A stretch of DNA of 41,070 bases from Bacillus sp. JCM 19041 (GCA_001310375.1 BAXC01000037.1:1-41070); one strand, 5' to 3'; shown: positions 1-9,004, numbered from the stretch's first letter. Numbers and translations: made by a program. Notes: a model not told the origin generated them from the sequence alone.

Positions 1-200
1 GAACGTTGCCCGCTATTGCAGAGACACGGTAAAGGAGTGGCATTTGCTTTAGGAATAAAATGAGCTTCAAAATGAGATCACGTTTTAGATCTTAATCCGA
101 CCAATATAAGCCTTGTATCTCAGAGCGAGTCCTCCCCAAATAGCATCCCCGAAGAAAATCACCCCGGAGCAAAGAACGTTGCCAGCTATTGCAGAGACAC
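1..200. repeat. Direct repeat pair, 27 bases, 173 bases apart
   Basis: Bases 1-27 and 174-200 are identical except at the eleventh position (c versus a). Both copies end in the string gcagagacac. The first copy starts at the window edge, so more copies may lie upstream. Function unknown. Confidence 0.7.
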
Positions 201-352
201 CAAAAGAGGTCTTGTTTTTCTTTACATACAATAAGAGGTCCAATGTGCAAATCATGAATAAACCTTAGGGCCGAGCATCATACGCTCTTATTACGTCATA
301 CAACATGAGTAGACGACAAAGCGAGTTCTCCCAGAAAAGCTTCCCCGTAGAA
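124..352. repeat. Second degenerate repeat (124-156 and 320-352)
   Basis: Both copies begin agcgagt and share a ctccc...agc.tcccc core with several mismatches. Each lies downstream of one copy of the 27-base repeat, at offsets of about 123 and 146 bases. A shorter match, agtggcatt, occurs at 36 and 394. Together these suggest an old, decayed tandem duplication of non-coding DNA. Confidence 0.45.
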
Positions 353-657
353 GAACGTATCGGAGTAAGCAAAAGCAGAAGCCCATGAGTAGAAGTGGCA
401 TTGTCTCAAGAAATAATATAGAAACAAATGATGCTTATCGAAACGTTCTAGAAAAACCAAACAACTAGTAATTCATAGTGTTACACTAGCTAGAAGTTCC
501 GTATGAAGTCGTAGTGTTTTTAACGATTGCATAAAGGATTGAATAAAAACATTAGCTGACAAACACTTAAAGAGGATCTTGAACATATACTAAGAAAAGT
601 AGCGCGCTTTCTGTATAACGAGCGCACTTTTGGCGACACTTGTATTGGAGGTGGCGT

Positions 658-855
658 ATGAAAAAGAGTACACGTACCATTTATATCGAGTTAAAGAAAC
701 GCTGCGGCGTATGCGGAGAGAGACAGGGTTCTGTTTATTCTATTGGTTCACTTCTGATTTGCCAAAAATGTGAGTCTGATATCGTTTCATCAAATGCGAA
801 TGAGCCGGAATACAAACAGTATTTAGAGTCAGTTAAAGAAATATGGAAAGCATAA
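658..855 (+). CDS. csfB: Anti-sigma-G factor Gin (CsfB)
   Basis: This small zinc-binding protein of 65 residues matches the Gin/CsfB family, which inhibits sigma-G, and sigma-E in the mother cell, to time sporulation gene expression. The sequence shows the two family cysteine pairs, CGVC near residue 16 and CQKC near residue 37, spaced to bind one zinc. A C-terminal segment ending YLESVKEIWKA also fits. The start is ATG 658, placed 6 bases after GGAGG at 647-651; a longer reading from TTG 640 would run through that ribosome site. Position supports the call: in B. subtilis csfB lies just upstream of xpaC-yaaN-yaaO, and here yaaO follows directly. Confidence 0.85.
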   Translation: MKKSTRTIYIELKKRCGVCGERQGSVYSIGSLLICQKCESDIVSSNANEPEYKQYLESVKEIWKA

Positions 856-858
856 TGG

Positions 859-880
859 GCTTGCTGTGCAAGTCTTTTTT
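859..880 (+). terminator. Intrinsic terminator after csfB
   Basis: A 5-bp stem, cttgc at 860-864 and gcaag at 868-872, with a 3-base loop is followed by a run of seven Ts. Confidence 0.7.
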
Positions 881-937
881 TCGTGACGCGGCAAATAATC
901 TTCGCTAAAATAAAGGTAGCAAAGGATTGTGGTTTAA

Positions 938-2374
938 ATGAAACGACAAACGCCAATTATAGAAGCGCTACAATTACATACAGATAAGAATCCATTTTCC
1001 TTCCATGTCCCCGGTCATAAAAACGGTGAGGTTTGGCCAGATTCATTAAAAGCTTTTGAAAAAATATTGTTATTTGATCAAACAGAGCTTGAAGGGCTAG
1101 ATGATTTACATGATCCAGAGGGAGCAATTGCTGAATCCCAGGCACTGTGTGCGTCTTATTACGGGTCGAAAGAGACAAGCTACTTAGTCGGAGGATCGAC
1201 AAGTGGGAATTTAGCTATGGTGTATGGCATATGCGATGAGGATGATCTTGTTTTCGTACAGCGTAATTCCCATAAGTCCATTATAAATGGTCTTGAACTC
1301 GCTCGAACAAAAGCGGTTTTCTTAGATCCAATATATGATCCGTATACAAATCATCCAGTTGGCATAACAGTAGATATCTTGGAAGAAGCATTGCTTCAAT
1401 ATCCGCGTGCAAAAGCACTGATTTTAACTTATCCCAATTATTGGGGCGTAGCGCTGGACCAATGTGGTGTGATTGCTCATGCAAAGGCGGCGGGGCTTTA
1501 TGTGCTAGTAGATGAAGCGCATGGTGCTCACTTTCGATTAGGCGAAGCAGACTGCTCTACTCCGCCTTCAGCACTCTCACTTGGAGCGGATGTCGTTGTC
1601 CAATCCACACATAAAATGTTGCCCGCTTTAACAATGGGTGCTTGGATGCATTTTTCCGAAAAGATTCAGGAAGAAGGAAAAGCGCAAATCAAACGTGCCT
1701 TGGCCATGATTCAGTCCAGTAGCCCCTCTTATTTGTTACTTGCTTCACTAGATGCAGCGCAAGATTTTCTACGAGTAGATGGAGCACGTGCCTATAAAGA
1801 AGCACTAAAAAGTAGGGACCTATTTGTTGAGTGGCTAAAAAACCACCAACTTATAGAGGTTATAGAAAACGAAGACGGACTCTACCAAAAAGACCCGTTA
1901 AAGGTTACAATAAGAACAAAAGATGATCGGACTGGGGGCTGGCTACTTTCAAGATTAAGGGAAGCGGGTATTTGGGCTGAGATGGCGGATGATCATAGCG
2001 TTCTGCTTGTACTGGGACTTGGCGATACGGTCACAACCATGTATAAACGATTTGAGAAGCTTGATTGGCAACGACATAAGAAAGACCGTTTTTTTTCGAC
2101 GAAAGAAGGAGTAGCACAACCGGTATCCGAATTAATAGATATGAAAAAGATGAATCATGCAAGTGAATGTGTTCCACTGGAAGCTGCAGTAGGAAGAAAA
2201 GCTGCTTCTGCCATTGTCCCATATCCCCCTGGCGTCCCACTACTAATTGAAGGGGAACGGGTGACGCCAGAGCACATTCAACAAATTAAGTGTTTGCTTC
2301 AGAACAATAGTAAGTTTCAAGGACAACAGCCAGATAAAGGATTACGTGTACAAATGCCAGGAGATGAAACATGA
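938..2374 (+). CDS. yaaO: PLP-dependent Orn/Lys/Arg decarboxylase family protein YaaO
   Basis: The 478-residue product matches the group I Orn/Lys/Arg decarboxylase family, paralogous to the arginine decarboxylase SpeA. The N-terminal FHVPGHKNG motif is typical. The aspartate pair in VDEAHGAHF and the STHKMLPALTMGAW motif mark the pyridoxal phosphate site, with the Schiff-base lysine near residue 226. A small C-terminal decarboxylase domain follows. Length equals B. subtilis YaaO (about 480). Substrate is not established for YaaO. The stop codon overlaps the tmk start (ATGA at 2371-2374), indicating translational coupling. Confidence 0.9.
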   Translation: MKRQTPIIEALQLHTDKNPFSFHVPGHKNGEVWPDSLKAFEKILLFDQTELEGLDDLHDPEGAIAESQALCASYYGSKETSYLVGGSTSGNLAMVYGICDEDDLVFVQRNSHKSIINGLELARTKAVFLDPIYDPYTNHPVGITVDILEEALLQYPRAKALILTYPNYWGVALDQCGVIAHAKAAGLYVLVDEAHGAHFRLGEADCSTPPSALSLGADVVVQSTHKMLPALTMGAWMHFSEKIQEEGKAQIKRALAMIQSSSPSYLLLASLDAAQDFLRVDGARAYKEALKSRDLFVEWLKNHQLIEVIENEDGLYQKDPLKVTIRTKDDRTGGWLLSRLREAGIWAEMADDHSVLLVLGLGDTVTTMYKRFEKLDWQRHKKDRFFSTKEGVAQPVSELIDMKKMNHASECVPLEAAVGRKAASAIVPYPPGVPLLIEGERVTPEHIQQIKCLLQNNSKFQGQQPDKGLRVQMPGDET

Positions 2375-3004
2375 ATAAAGGATTTTTTATTACAGATTGA
2401 AGGCGGAGAAGGTGCCGGAAAAACAACTGTTATTAATAAGATAGAAGATGAGCTTTTGCAAAAGAATTACCTAGTTGTACGCACGCGAGAGCCGGGTGGA
2501 GTTGAATTGGCGGAAAAGATCCGTGACATTTTGCTTCATACAAAGGAAATTGATATGGATGATCGGACAGAAGCTCTATTGTATGCTGCGGCGCGGCGGG
2601 AGCACTTAATGAAAAAAGTAGTTCCAGCATTAGAAAAAGGGGCGATTGTCCTTTGTGATCGATTTATTGATTCTAGCCTTGTTTATCAAGGGTTCGCACG
2701 AGGTATAGGAATTGAAGAAGTCAAAAGCATTAATGCCTTCGCAGTAGAAGGGTATATGCCTGATTTGACACTTTATTTTTCAGTTGATCCACAAATTGGA
2801 CTTAGTCGTGTGAAGCAGGATCAAGTGCGAGATTGGAATAGGTTGGATCAAGAAACACTTGCTTTTCACAAAAAAGTGGAAGCAGGGTATAATCAAATTA
2901 CGCAACAATTTCCAGAAAGGATACAGGTCATTGATGCAAATCAGTCAATGGATCAAGTACTAAGTGATACACTGGAAATCGTCATGGGGCATGTAAGAGT
3001 TTAA
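2371..3004 (+). CDS. tmk: Thymidylate kinase (frameshifted in this sequence)
   Basis: Phosphorylates dTMP to dTDP, an essential step in DNA precursor synthesis. Starting at ATG 2371 the frame reads MNKGFFIT and then hits a stop. Removing one base near 2395 restores IEGGEGAGKTT, the P-loop, and everything to 3004 then reads as a family member of about 210 residues (B. subtilis Tmk is 212). Further signatures are the REPGG motif and DRFIDSSLVYQG, the DR(Y/F/H) nucleotide-binding motif. Because the gene is essential and the break is one base, I treat it as a sequence error. It overlaps yaaO by 4 bases. Confidence 0.92.
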
Positions 3005-3026
3005 GACTTACTTAAAAGGGGTGTGA

Positions 3027-3359
<333 letters not shown>

Positions 3360-3374
3360 AAGCAGGTGAAGTCC

Positions 3375-4362
3375 GTGCAATCATGGAATAAATGGCAAGA
3401 GGCACAGCCCCAGGTTGTGCCTCTGCTTATATCAAGCTTAAAAAAGAACCGCTTAGCCCATGCATATTTATTTGAAGGACAAGCGGGAAGTGGAAAACAA
3501 GCCATTGCTTTGTTAATGGCACAAAGCTTTTTTTGTCAGCATCGATACGGGGCGGAGCCTTGTTTAGAATGTACTGACTGCATCCGAATTAAAAATGGAA
3601 ATCATCCTGATATTCATCAAATTAAACCGGATGGACAGTCAATAAAAAAAGAGCAAATCGAATATTTACAAAAAGAATTTTCCTATCGAGGGATGGAATC
3701 ATCTTCAAAAGTTTATATTGTGTCTCATGTTGATAAAATGACAGCAAGTGCAGCAAATAGCTTACTGAAGTTTTTAGAAGAGCCACAAGGACAAACACTT
3801 GCGATGCTTCTGACAGAGCAAGGGGGTAGTATTTTACCAACTATTCGTTCAAGGGCACAACAGCTCAGGTTCCTACCGCCAACCAAAGAACGTGTAGCCG
3901 CTCAATTATTTGATTTAGGAATTGACCAGGGCCATGCAAAATTTCTTGCTTCACTTACAGGCAATCAGGAGGAAGCGCAGGCATTGGCAGAGGCAGACTG
4001 GTCTTTTCAAGCACGGAACGTAGTGTTACAATTAATGTATGAGCTTTATACAAGACCGGATTCTGCAATGTTAACATTAACAGATAAATGGTTGCCGTTA
4101 ATGAAAGAACGGCAGCAGCAGGAAATGGGCCTTGAGATGATTGTTTTATGGTTGAGAGACCTTTTATATACGCAGGTTGGAAAGCAAGGTGAACTTGTCT
4201 ATGCTGGTAACAAAAATCAGTTTGATGAGATTGCTCTCTCGACGTCACAGCGTGTAGTGAGCCAATCAATGGCGTACGTGCTCGAAGCCAAGAGAACTGA
4301 ACGCCAATGTGTCTATACAACTAGTGATGGAGAGGCTGCTTTTCACAATACAGGAGGGCTAG
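3375..4362 (+). CDS. holB: DNA polymerase III delta' subunit (frameshifted near 4290)
   Basis: Clamp-loader subunit of the replicative polymerase, with an AAA+ fold. The start is GTG 3375 (MQSWNKWQEAQPQV), 5 bases after AGGTGA. Visible features are the P-loop-like FEGQAGSGKQ, a zinc module with cysteines in the stretch CQHRYGAEPCLECTDC, and the SRC-like SRAQQ. The open frame runs on into yaaT, but a one-base change near 4290 restores the family C-terminus (LNANV...FTIQEG) and a TAG stop at 4360-4362. That gives about 329 residues, the B. subtilis HolB length. The stop lies just before the yaaT start. Confidence 0.9.
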
Positions 4363-4364
4363 TT

Positions 4365-5192
4365 TTGCACGAGGTTGTAGGTGTCCGATTTAAAAAAGCG
4401 GGCAAAATATATTATTTCTCTCCTGGACCGTTTCAAATAGCTGGTAATGAATCAGTAATTGTTGAGACGTCTCGAGGTGTGGAATACGGAAGAATAGTCG
4501 TGCCTCCAAAGTTTGTTGATAAACAAGACGTTGTTTTGCCGCTTAAACAAGTCATTCGGATTGCGACAGCGGAAGACACTGAAACTGTTAGAGAAAATCG
4601 ACAGGCTGCAAGCGAAGCATTTAGTGTTGGTCATGCGAAGATTATAGAGCATGAGCTTGATATGAAGCTAGTAGACGTTGAATACACGTTTGACCGTAAT
4701 AAAGTCTTGTTTTATTTTACAGCTGATGGGCGCATCGATTTCCGTGAGCTTGTCAAAGACTTAGCATCAATTTTCCGTACCCGGATCGAACTTCGTCAAA
4801 TTGGTGTGAGAGATGAGGCGAAGATGCTGGGAGGCATCGGTCCATGTGGAAGAATGCTTTGTTGTTCAACGTTTTTAGGAGATTTTGAACCTGTATCCAT
4901 AAAAATGGCTAAAGATCAAAACCTTTCTTTGAATCCAGCGAAAATTTCCGGGCTTTGTGGTCGTTTAATGTGCTGTTTGAAGTATGAAAATGACACATAT
5001 GAAGAAGCTAAGAAAGAGATGCCAGATATCGGTAAACAAATTATGACACCTGATGGCAAAGGTAAAGTAATTGGGTTAAACTTGCTTGATCGTATTGTTC
5101 AAGTACAGTTGGCAGCTGAGCAGCAAATGCTTGAATATGCTTTTGATGAACTGATGAACCAAGAGAAAGTCACTTCAAAAGCAACGGAATAA
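4365..5192 (+). CDS. yaaT: YaaT/RicT, PSP1-domain iron-sulfur protein
   Basis: With the TTG start at 4365, preceded by AGGAGG at 4352-4357, the product is 275 residues, exactly the B. subtilis YaaT length. It opens VVGVRFKKAGKIYYF, a near-invariant family start. The PSP1 C-terminal domain carries the cysteine motifs CGRMLCC and CGRLMCC, known to bind a 4Fe-4S cluster. YaaT forms the Y-complex with YlbF and YmcA, which affects Spo0A phosphorelay activity and RNase Y-dependent mRNA processing. It reads in the same frame as the front of holB only because of the indel in holB. Confidence 0.92.
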   Translation: MHEVVGVRFKKAGKIYYFSPGPFQIAGNESVIVETSRGVEYGRIVVPPKFVDKQDVVLPLKQVIRIATAEDTETVRENRQAASEAFSVGHAKIIEHELDMKLVDVEYTFDRNKVLFYFTADGRIDFRELVKDLASIFRTRIELRQIGVRDEAKMLGGIGPCGRMLCCSTFLGDFEPVSIKMAKDQNLSLNPAKISGLCGRLMCCLKYENDTYEEAKKEMPDIGKQIMTPDGKGKVIGLNLLDRIVQVQLAAEQQMLEYAFDELMNQEKVTSKATE

Positions 5193-5205
5193 TGAGGTGA
5201 ACGAT

Positions 5206-5540
5206 GTGGACAAGAAAGCCATATTCATGCAGGTCTCGAGCTTGAAGAGCGCATAGGCGATTTGCACGATGAGCTAAGAGGCTTGAAAGAGCAATTGGCT
5301 TATCTAATAGAAGAAAATCATTATTTACACATAGAGAATGAAAATTTACGGAAGCGATTAGAACCAGAAAAGTCTGAACAGCTTCCTGATCAAGAGCGAA
5401 AGAAAATGGTTGGCGAAGGTCATGAAAACTTAGCTCGGCTTTATCAAGAAGGTTTTCACATATGCAATACCCACTATGGCAGCATAAGGCCTGAAGGGGA
5501 TGACTGCTTGTTTTGCCTTTCGTTTTTGCATCAAAAATAA
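5206..5540 (+). CDS. yabA: Replication initiation control protein YabA (frameshifted near 5245)
   Basis: YabA bridges DnaA and the sliding clamp DnaN and limits re-initiation of replication. GTG 5206 follows GAGGTGA and reads DKKAIF before a stop. Adding one base near 5245 joins it to a coiled-coil segment ([13 protein letters not shown], then [18 protein letters not shown]). The C-terminal zinc module is intact: [11 protein letters not shown] and then CLFCLSF give the H-C-C-C pattern. Total is about 112 residues (119 in B. subtilis). Confidence 0.9.
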
Positions 5541-5563
5541 TAACCGTACACCTCAAAAAAGAA

Positions 5564-5609
5564 GTCGGTCTCTTTTTGAACTCATGGTTCAAAAAGCCGG
5601 CTTTTTTTT
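5564..5609 (+). terminator. Strong hairpin with T8 between yabA and yabB
   Basis: An inner 9-bp stem (5573-5581 with 5587-5595, loop TCATG) is extended by a 6-bp outer stem (5564-5569 with 5596-5601, two G-U pairs) across a 3-base bulge. Eight Ts follow. It ends 23 bases before the yabB start, so it may act as an attenuator within the operon. Confidence 0.75.
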
Positions 5610-5632
5610 GGACGATGAAAGGGGAACACTTT

Positions 5633-6367
5633 ATGCTAAGAGAAGGAGAGCGAATCGATCGGATAGCCGGAACAAACGATCGGATTATTCAGGCTGATGA
5701 TGTGTTTTCTTATTCGATTGATGCTATATTACTTGGCAGGTTTGCCTACGTTCCCATTCAAAAGGGACATGTACTCGATTTATGTAGTGGGAATGGCATA
5801 GTTGGTCTTGTCTTAGCTGAACGTACAAAAGGAAATATAACGATGGTTGAGCTACAGGAAAAGCTCAATGATATGGCGAATCGATCGATTGAAGAAAATC
5901 TATTGGCAAATCGACTTTCTTCAGTTTGTATGGATGTAAAAGAAATTCCGAGTCGGTTTCAGCAAGGTATGTTTGATACGGTTACTTGCAACCCACCATA
6001 TTTCCCAATAGAAGCTAACAAACTAATTAAAGAACAAGAACATATTGCGCTCGCTCGCCATGAATTGGCGTGTACGCTTGAAGATGTTGTCGCAGCAGGA
6101 AGCTATGCATTAAAGCATGGAGGCAAGCTAGCTCTTGTTCATAGACCGGAAAGGGTTTCAGAGATGATTGCCGTTATGCAAAAAAATCGTATTGAACCAA
6201 AGCGCCTGCGCTTCTGTCATCCGAAAGTGGGCAAACCAGCAAATATTGTTTTAATGGAAGGCACTAAAGGTGGAAAACCTGGTTTAATTTGTGAATCGCC
6301 ATTGATTATATATAATAAAGATGGCAGTTATACACATGCTTTTAAGCAGGAGTATTTTAGGCAGTGA
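5633..6367 (+). CDS. yabB: SAM-dependent methyltransferase YabB (TrmN6-like)
   Basis: A 244-residue class I methyltransferase similar to TrmN6, the tRNA1(Val) adenine-37 N6-methyltransferase. The SAM-binding motif is VLDLCSGNGIVGLVLAER, the acidic loop MVELQEKL follows, and the catalytic NPPY tetrad is in TCNPPYF, typical of enzymes modifying exocyclic amines. ATG 5633 follows aaagggg and gives the B. subtilis YabB length (247). Earlier in-frame starts would run through the upstream terminator and were not used. Overlaps yazA by 4 bases. RNA substrate not proven for this orthologue. Confidence 0.85.
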   Translation: MLREGERIDRIAGTNDRIIQADDVFSYSIDAILLGRFAYVPIQKGHVLDLCSGNGIVGLVLAERTKGNITMVELQEKLNDMANRSIEENLLANRLSSVCMDVKEIPSRFQQGMFDTVTCNPPYFPIEANKLIKEQEHIALARHELACTLEDVVAAGSYALKHGGKLALVHRPERVSEMIAVMQKNRIEPKRLRFCHPKVGKPANIVLMEGTKGGKPGLICESPLIIYNKDGSYTHAFKQEYFRQ

Positions 6368-6627
6368 ACCATGTGATGTACGTGTTAGAATGTTGTGATG
6401 GAACATGGTATACGGGTTATACAAACGACTTTGAAAGCCGTTTAGCGAAGCATAAGTCAGGAAAAGGTGCCAAATATACAAGAGGACGTGGTCCGTTTAA
6501 AGTTATTTGGAAAGAAAGCTTTGCAACGAAAGAAGAGGCAATGAAGAGGGAGTATGCGTTTAAACGCTATACACGACAAAAAAAGGAAATGTACATTGCA
6601 CGTAGAAAAGAGGAAGATGATGATTGA
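6364..6627 (+). CDS. yazA: GIY-YIG nuclease-fold protein YazA
   Basis: An 87-residue UPF0213/YhbQ-type protein consisting of a single GIY-YIG domain. The signature reads YVLECCDGTWYTGYT, with the downstream arginine in ESRLAKHKSGKGAKYTRG and the glutamate in the AMKREYAFKR helix. The start is GTG 6364, overlapping the yabB stop. Biological role of the family is unclear; a DNA or RNA structure-directed nuclease is likely. It sits between yabB and rsmI as in B. subtilis. Confidence 0.9.
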   Translation: MNHVMYVLECCDGTWYTGYTNDFESRLAKHKSGKGAKYTRGRGPFKVIWKESFATKEEAMKREYAFKRYTRQKKEMYIARRKEEDDD

Positions 6628-7477
6628 GCAAAAGAGCTATCAAGCAAATGGAGGAACGCTTTATTTAGTGCCGACACCAATCGGTAATTTAGAAGATATA
6701 ACGTTTCGGGCAATACGAGTTTTGCAAGAAGCAGATTTGATAGCAGCAGAAGATACACGCCAAACCCGTAAGCTTACAACTCATTTCCAGATAGAGACAC
6801 CACTTGTTAGTTACCATGATCATAATAAACAGCAATCAGGACCAGAACTAGTAAAGAAACTGCAAGAGGGACGGGTGGTGGCTCTAGTAAGTGACGCCGG
6901 CATGCCAGGAATCTCTGACCCAGGTGAGGAGCTAGCAAAGCAGTGTATTTCCCAGGGAATTCCTGTTGTTGCATTACCAGGTGCAAATGCCGCATTAACG
7001 ACACTTGTTGCTTCTGGTCTTTCTGCGAAACAGTTTGTCTTTTGTGGATTTCTACCTAAAGGGAAGAAAGAACGTAAAGATGAATTGGAACGGTTAAATG
7101 CGTTTGAAGAAACGCTTTTATTTTATGAGGCCCCTCATCGTATAAGTCAAACTTTACAAGCTATACACGATGTTTTTGGGGAGCGCCAGGTTGCAATTGG
7201 TAGGGAGCTAACGAAGAAATTCGAAGAGTATCAACGGGGTACGTTAAGCGATGCAATTGAATGGGTAAAAACAGGGACGATTAAAGGTGAGTTTTGCATT
7301 GCTGTAAGTGGCAGAGAAGAATTGGTGGAAGAAGAGAGCTGGTGGTCTGCTCTTGATGAAATACAACATGTTGATCATTATGTAACCATTGGGTTGGCAC
7401 AGAAAGAAGCCATTAAGCAGGTTGCTAAAGATAGAAGTGTACCTAAAAGAGATATCTACCAACTTTACCATCAATAA
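6620..7477 (+). CDS. rsmI: 16S rRNA (cytidine-1402 2'-O)-methyltransferase RsmI
   Basis: Adds the 2'-O-methyl group at C1402 of 16S rRNA, tuning decoding fidelity. The tetrapyrrole-methylase fold is clear: LYLVPTPIGNLEDITFRA at the N-terminus, AAEDTRQTRKL, VSDAGMPGISDPG and FYEAPHRI. The start is set at ATG 6620, 6 bases after AGAGG; ATG 6617 is also possible. Length 285 (292 in B. subtilis YabC). It overlaps yazA by 8 bases. Confidence 0.93.
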   Translation: MIEQKSYQANGGTLYLVPTPIGNLEDITFRAIRVLQEADLIAAEDTRQTRKLTTHFQIETPLVSYHDHNKQQSGPELVKKLQEGRVVALVSDAGMPGISDPGEELAKQCISQGIPVVALPGANAALTTLVASGLSAKQFVFCGFLPKGKKERKDELERLNAFEETLLFYEAPHRISQTLQAIHDVFGERQVAIGRELTKKFEEYQRGTLSDAIEWVKTGTIKGEFCIAVSGREELVEEESWWSALDEIQHVDHYVTIGLAQKEAIKQVAKDRSVPKRDIYQLYHQ

Positions 7478-7483
7478 AAAAAG

Positions 7484-7515
7484 AAAAACCTGTCTTCTAA
7501 ACAAGGCAGGTTTTA
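7484..7515. terminator. Bidirectional terminator between rsmI and abrB
   Basis: A 12-bp stem (aaaacctgtctt pairing with aaggcaggtttt, one G-U) is flanked by an A-rich run upstream and Ts downstream. It can serve the converging rsmI and abrB transcripts. Confidence 0.8.
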
Positions 7516-7521
7516 AAAACA

Positions 7522-7803
7522 TTATTTGGTTGAAACATAATCTTGTAGCTGCTCAAGAATCGCTTCTGCACCTTGAGGGCTAAGAATAATTTTGCCATTT
7601 GCAAGAGAAAGATTATCATCAGAAACTTCTCCTGTAATTTGGCAGGTCATATTCGCTTTATACTTTTTAAGAATGATGCGGTCGTTATCAACGTAAATCT
7701 CAAGCGCATCTTTCTCGGCGATGTCTAATGTACGTCTAAGTTCGATTGGAATAACAACGCGGCCCAGTTCATCGACTTTCCGTACAATTCCTGTAGATTT
7801 CAT
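7522..7803 (-). CDS. abrB: Transition-state regulator AbrB
   Basis: A 93-residue AbrB. It represses many post-exponential genes and is itself controlled by Spo0A. The N-terminal SpoVT/AbrB DNA-binding domain reads MKSTGIVRKVDELGRVVIP and continues IELRRTLDIAEKDALEIYV; the C-terminal oligomerisation part includes the conserved cysteine in MTCQITGEVSDDN. The start is the ATG complementary to 7801-7803, preceded on the minus strand by GAGGGGG. A longer reading upstream covers the ribosome site and is not used. Transcribed against its neighbours, as in B. subtilis. Confidence 0.95.
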   Translation of the reverse strand: MKSTGIVRKVDELGRVVIPIELRRTLDIAEKDALEIYVDNDRIILKKYKANMTCQITGEVSDDNLSLANGKIILSPQGAEAILEQLQDYVSTK

Positions 7804-7891
7804 TCCTAGAGTCCCCCTCAAATTGGTGTTGTCGGTATTGTCATCAGGCATAATTATGTGTCATAATTCGACATAATTCTATAGTAATCTA

Positions 7892-7920
7892 AGAATAACA
7901 ATATTTCCAAAACAAGTCAA
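7892..7920 (-). promoter_or_regulatory. Sigma-A promoter of abrB
   Basis: On the minus strand TTGACT (7920-7915), a 17-base spacer and TATTCT (7897-7892) form a good -35/-10 pair about 90 bases upstream of the abrB start. Confidence 0.75.
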
Positions 7921-7957
7921 TCTGTTTAAATAAAAAAACTTATATTTTGCGAAAATT

Positions 7958-7980
7958 AATGTGAACAGTTGTTTCACATT
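7958..7980. promoter_or_regulatory. 23-base palindrome upstream of nurA
   Basis: Perfect 8-base arms, AATGTGAA (7958-7965) and TTCACATT (7973-7980), flank a 7-base centre. It lies between the divergent abrB and nurA genes. The TGTGA/TCACA halves recall Crp/Fnr sites, but the 9-base separation of those halves differs from the usual 6, so the binding protein is unknown. Confidence 0.5.
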
Positions 7981-8057
7981 TTCATGGGGGACTGCAGAAT
8001 ATATGAGAGGTAAGGGTTTCCCAATGTTTATTGTTTTGTAAAAAGGGGGGGAAAGGC

Positions 8058-9004
8058 ATGGATATTAATGAAAATCTAATTGCCAAGTTAAAACAATCAA
8101 ATGAAATTTTGCGAGAAACATATACAAATAGTCATAGACACAAAGATACAATTCGACAAAAAACGACTATAACAGCTACGGTCATTCGACAAATGCAGTC
8201 GTGGAATCCTGATCAAATTAAACATTTCTTGAGCGGGAGAAAAGTAGCTGGAACAGATGGATCGGTAAACCAAACGAATGGGGAACCACCACATGTGCTT
8301 TATTTTTTTCAAGCTTTAGCTAAAACGACAGATGGAATTGAAAAGTGGGAGTCCGATATATATGTACCACTCATTGAAGAAAGAGATGAAGAAACACCTG
8401 CAAAACGACGTTCATATATCTTAGCTAAACTTGAATTAGAATCGGCAAAGAAGTTAATGGAAGAAGAAGATATTGGAATCATGCTTATGGATGGTGCCCT
8501 TTATCATTACCGAATTGATGCCCTGAAGAGTGGGAAGCGTTAAAAAGGTTAGCTTTAAAAAAAGATACGTTACTTGTTGGTGTATCAGAAGAAATTACAA
8601 CAGAAAATCTAATTAAATTGCCAGAGTTTGAACCATTTGCTAGAAATCCTTATTCATATGACCGAGATTTGCTGTTTGGTGTTCTTCAACCAAAAGAAAT
8701 GGTCTTTTTTGAAGATATTCAACATAAGGCAGGGTTAACTTCTGTATGGATGCGTCTAGGCGCAACTCCAACCATAACTGGATTTGATATGCTTGAAGAA
8801 CAATCTGATCAAATGGCTGCAGTCAGTGATTTAATTTGTACACTTACACCAAAAGAAGGTCGGGGTATACCCTTATGGTTGGATTATATTGATAAAGAGA
8901 TTCGGATTACAGATCAATTAGTTGAAGGAATGGTCGAACAGTATTTAGATCCAGCTGTACGTAGACAATTCTTCACGAAGATACGCCAAGACCGGCCCTA
9001 TTAA
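8058..9004 (+). CDS. nurA: NurA-domain 5'-3' nuclease (frameshifted near 8525)
   Basis: NurA nucleases work with the HerA translocase to resect or degrade DNA ends. ATG 8058 follows a G-rich ribosome site (ggggggaaagg). The two metal-binding aspartates expected of NurA are visible: AGTDGSVN (D67) and IMLMDGALYHY (D145), both in DG motifs. One missing base near 8525 breaks the frame; restoring it gives PEEWEALKRLALKKDTLLVGV and a product of about 315 residues. The herA gene follows 14 bases later, so the two form an operon. Bacterial HerA-NurA pairs occur in DNA repair and in anti-phage defence; which applies is not determined. Confidence 0.82.

Larger units (their letters stand above)
1..657. 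other. Non-coding leader region before csfB
   Basis: No plausible coding frame, rRNA or tRNA is visible over about 650 bases. The stretch holds two degenerate direct repeats (listed separately). Near its end, an imperfect hairpin has arms at 595-605 and 622-631, closing a 16-base loop but lacking a real U-run. In B. subtilis this place, upstream of csfB, follows a ribosomal RNA operon, so the stretch may be rRNA-operon spacer; that is inference. A TATACTA element at 586-592 resembles a forespore sigma -10 box, but I found no matching -35 element. Confidence 0.5.

Noticed and set aside
1..352. CRISPR array
   Set aside because: Only two copies of the repeat, 146 bases between them, and the repeats are flanked by other degenerate repeats instead of regular spacers; no cas genes.
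3366..5192. A real HolB-YaaT fusion protein
   Set aside because: A separate stop, ribosome site and start are present at the junction, and a one-base slip restores two proteins of standard length.
6554..6619. An extended RsmI start inside yazA
   Set aside because: The added residues do not resemble the family, and ATG 6620 has a proper ribosome site and gives normal length.
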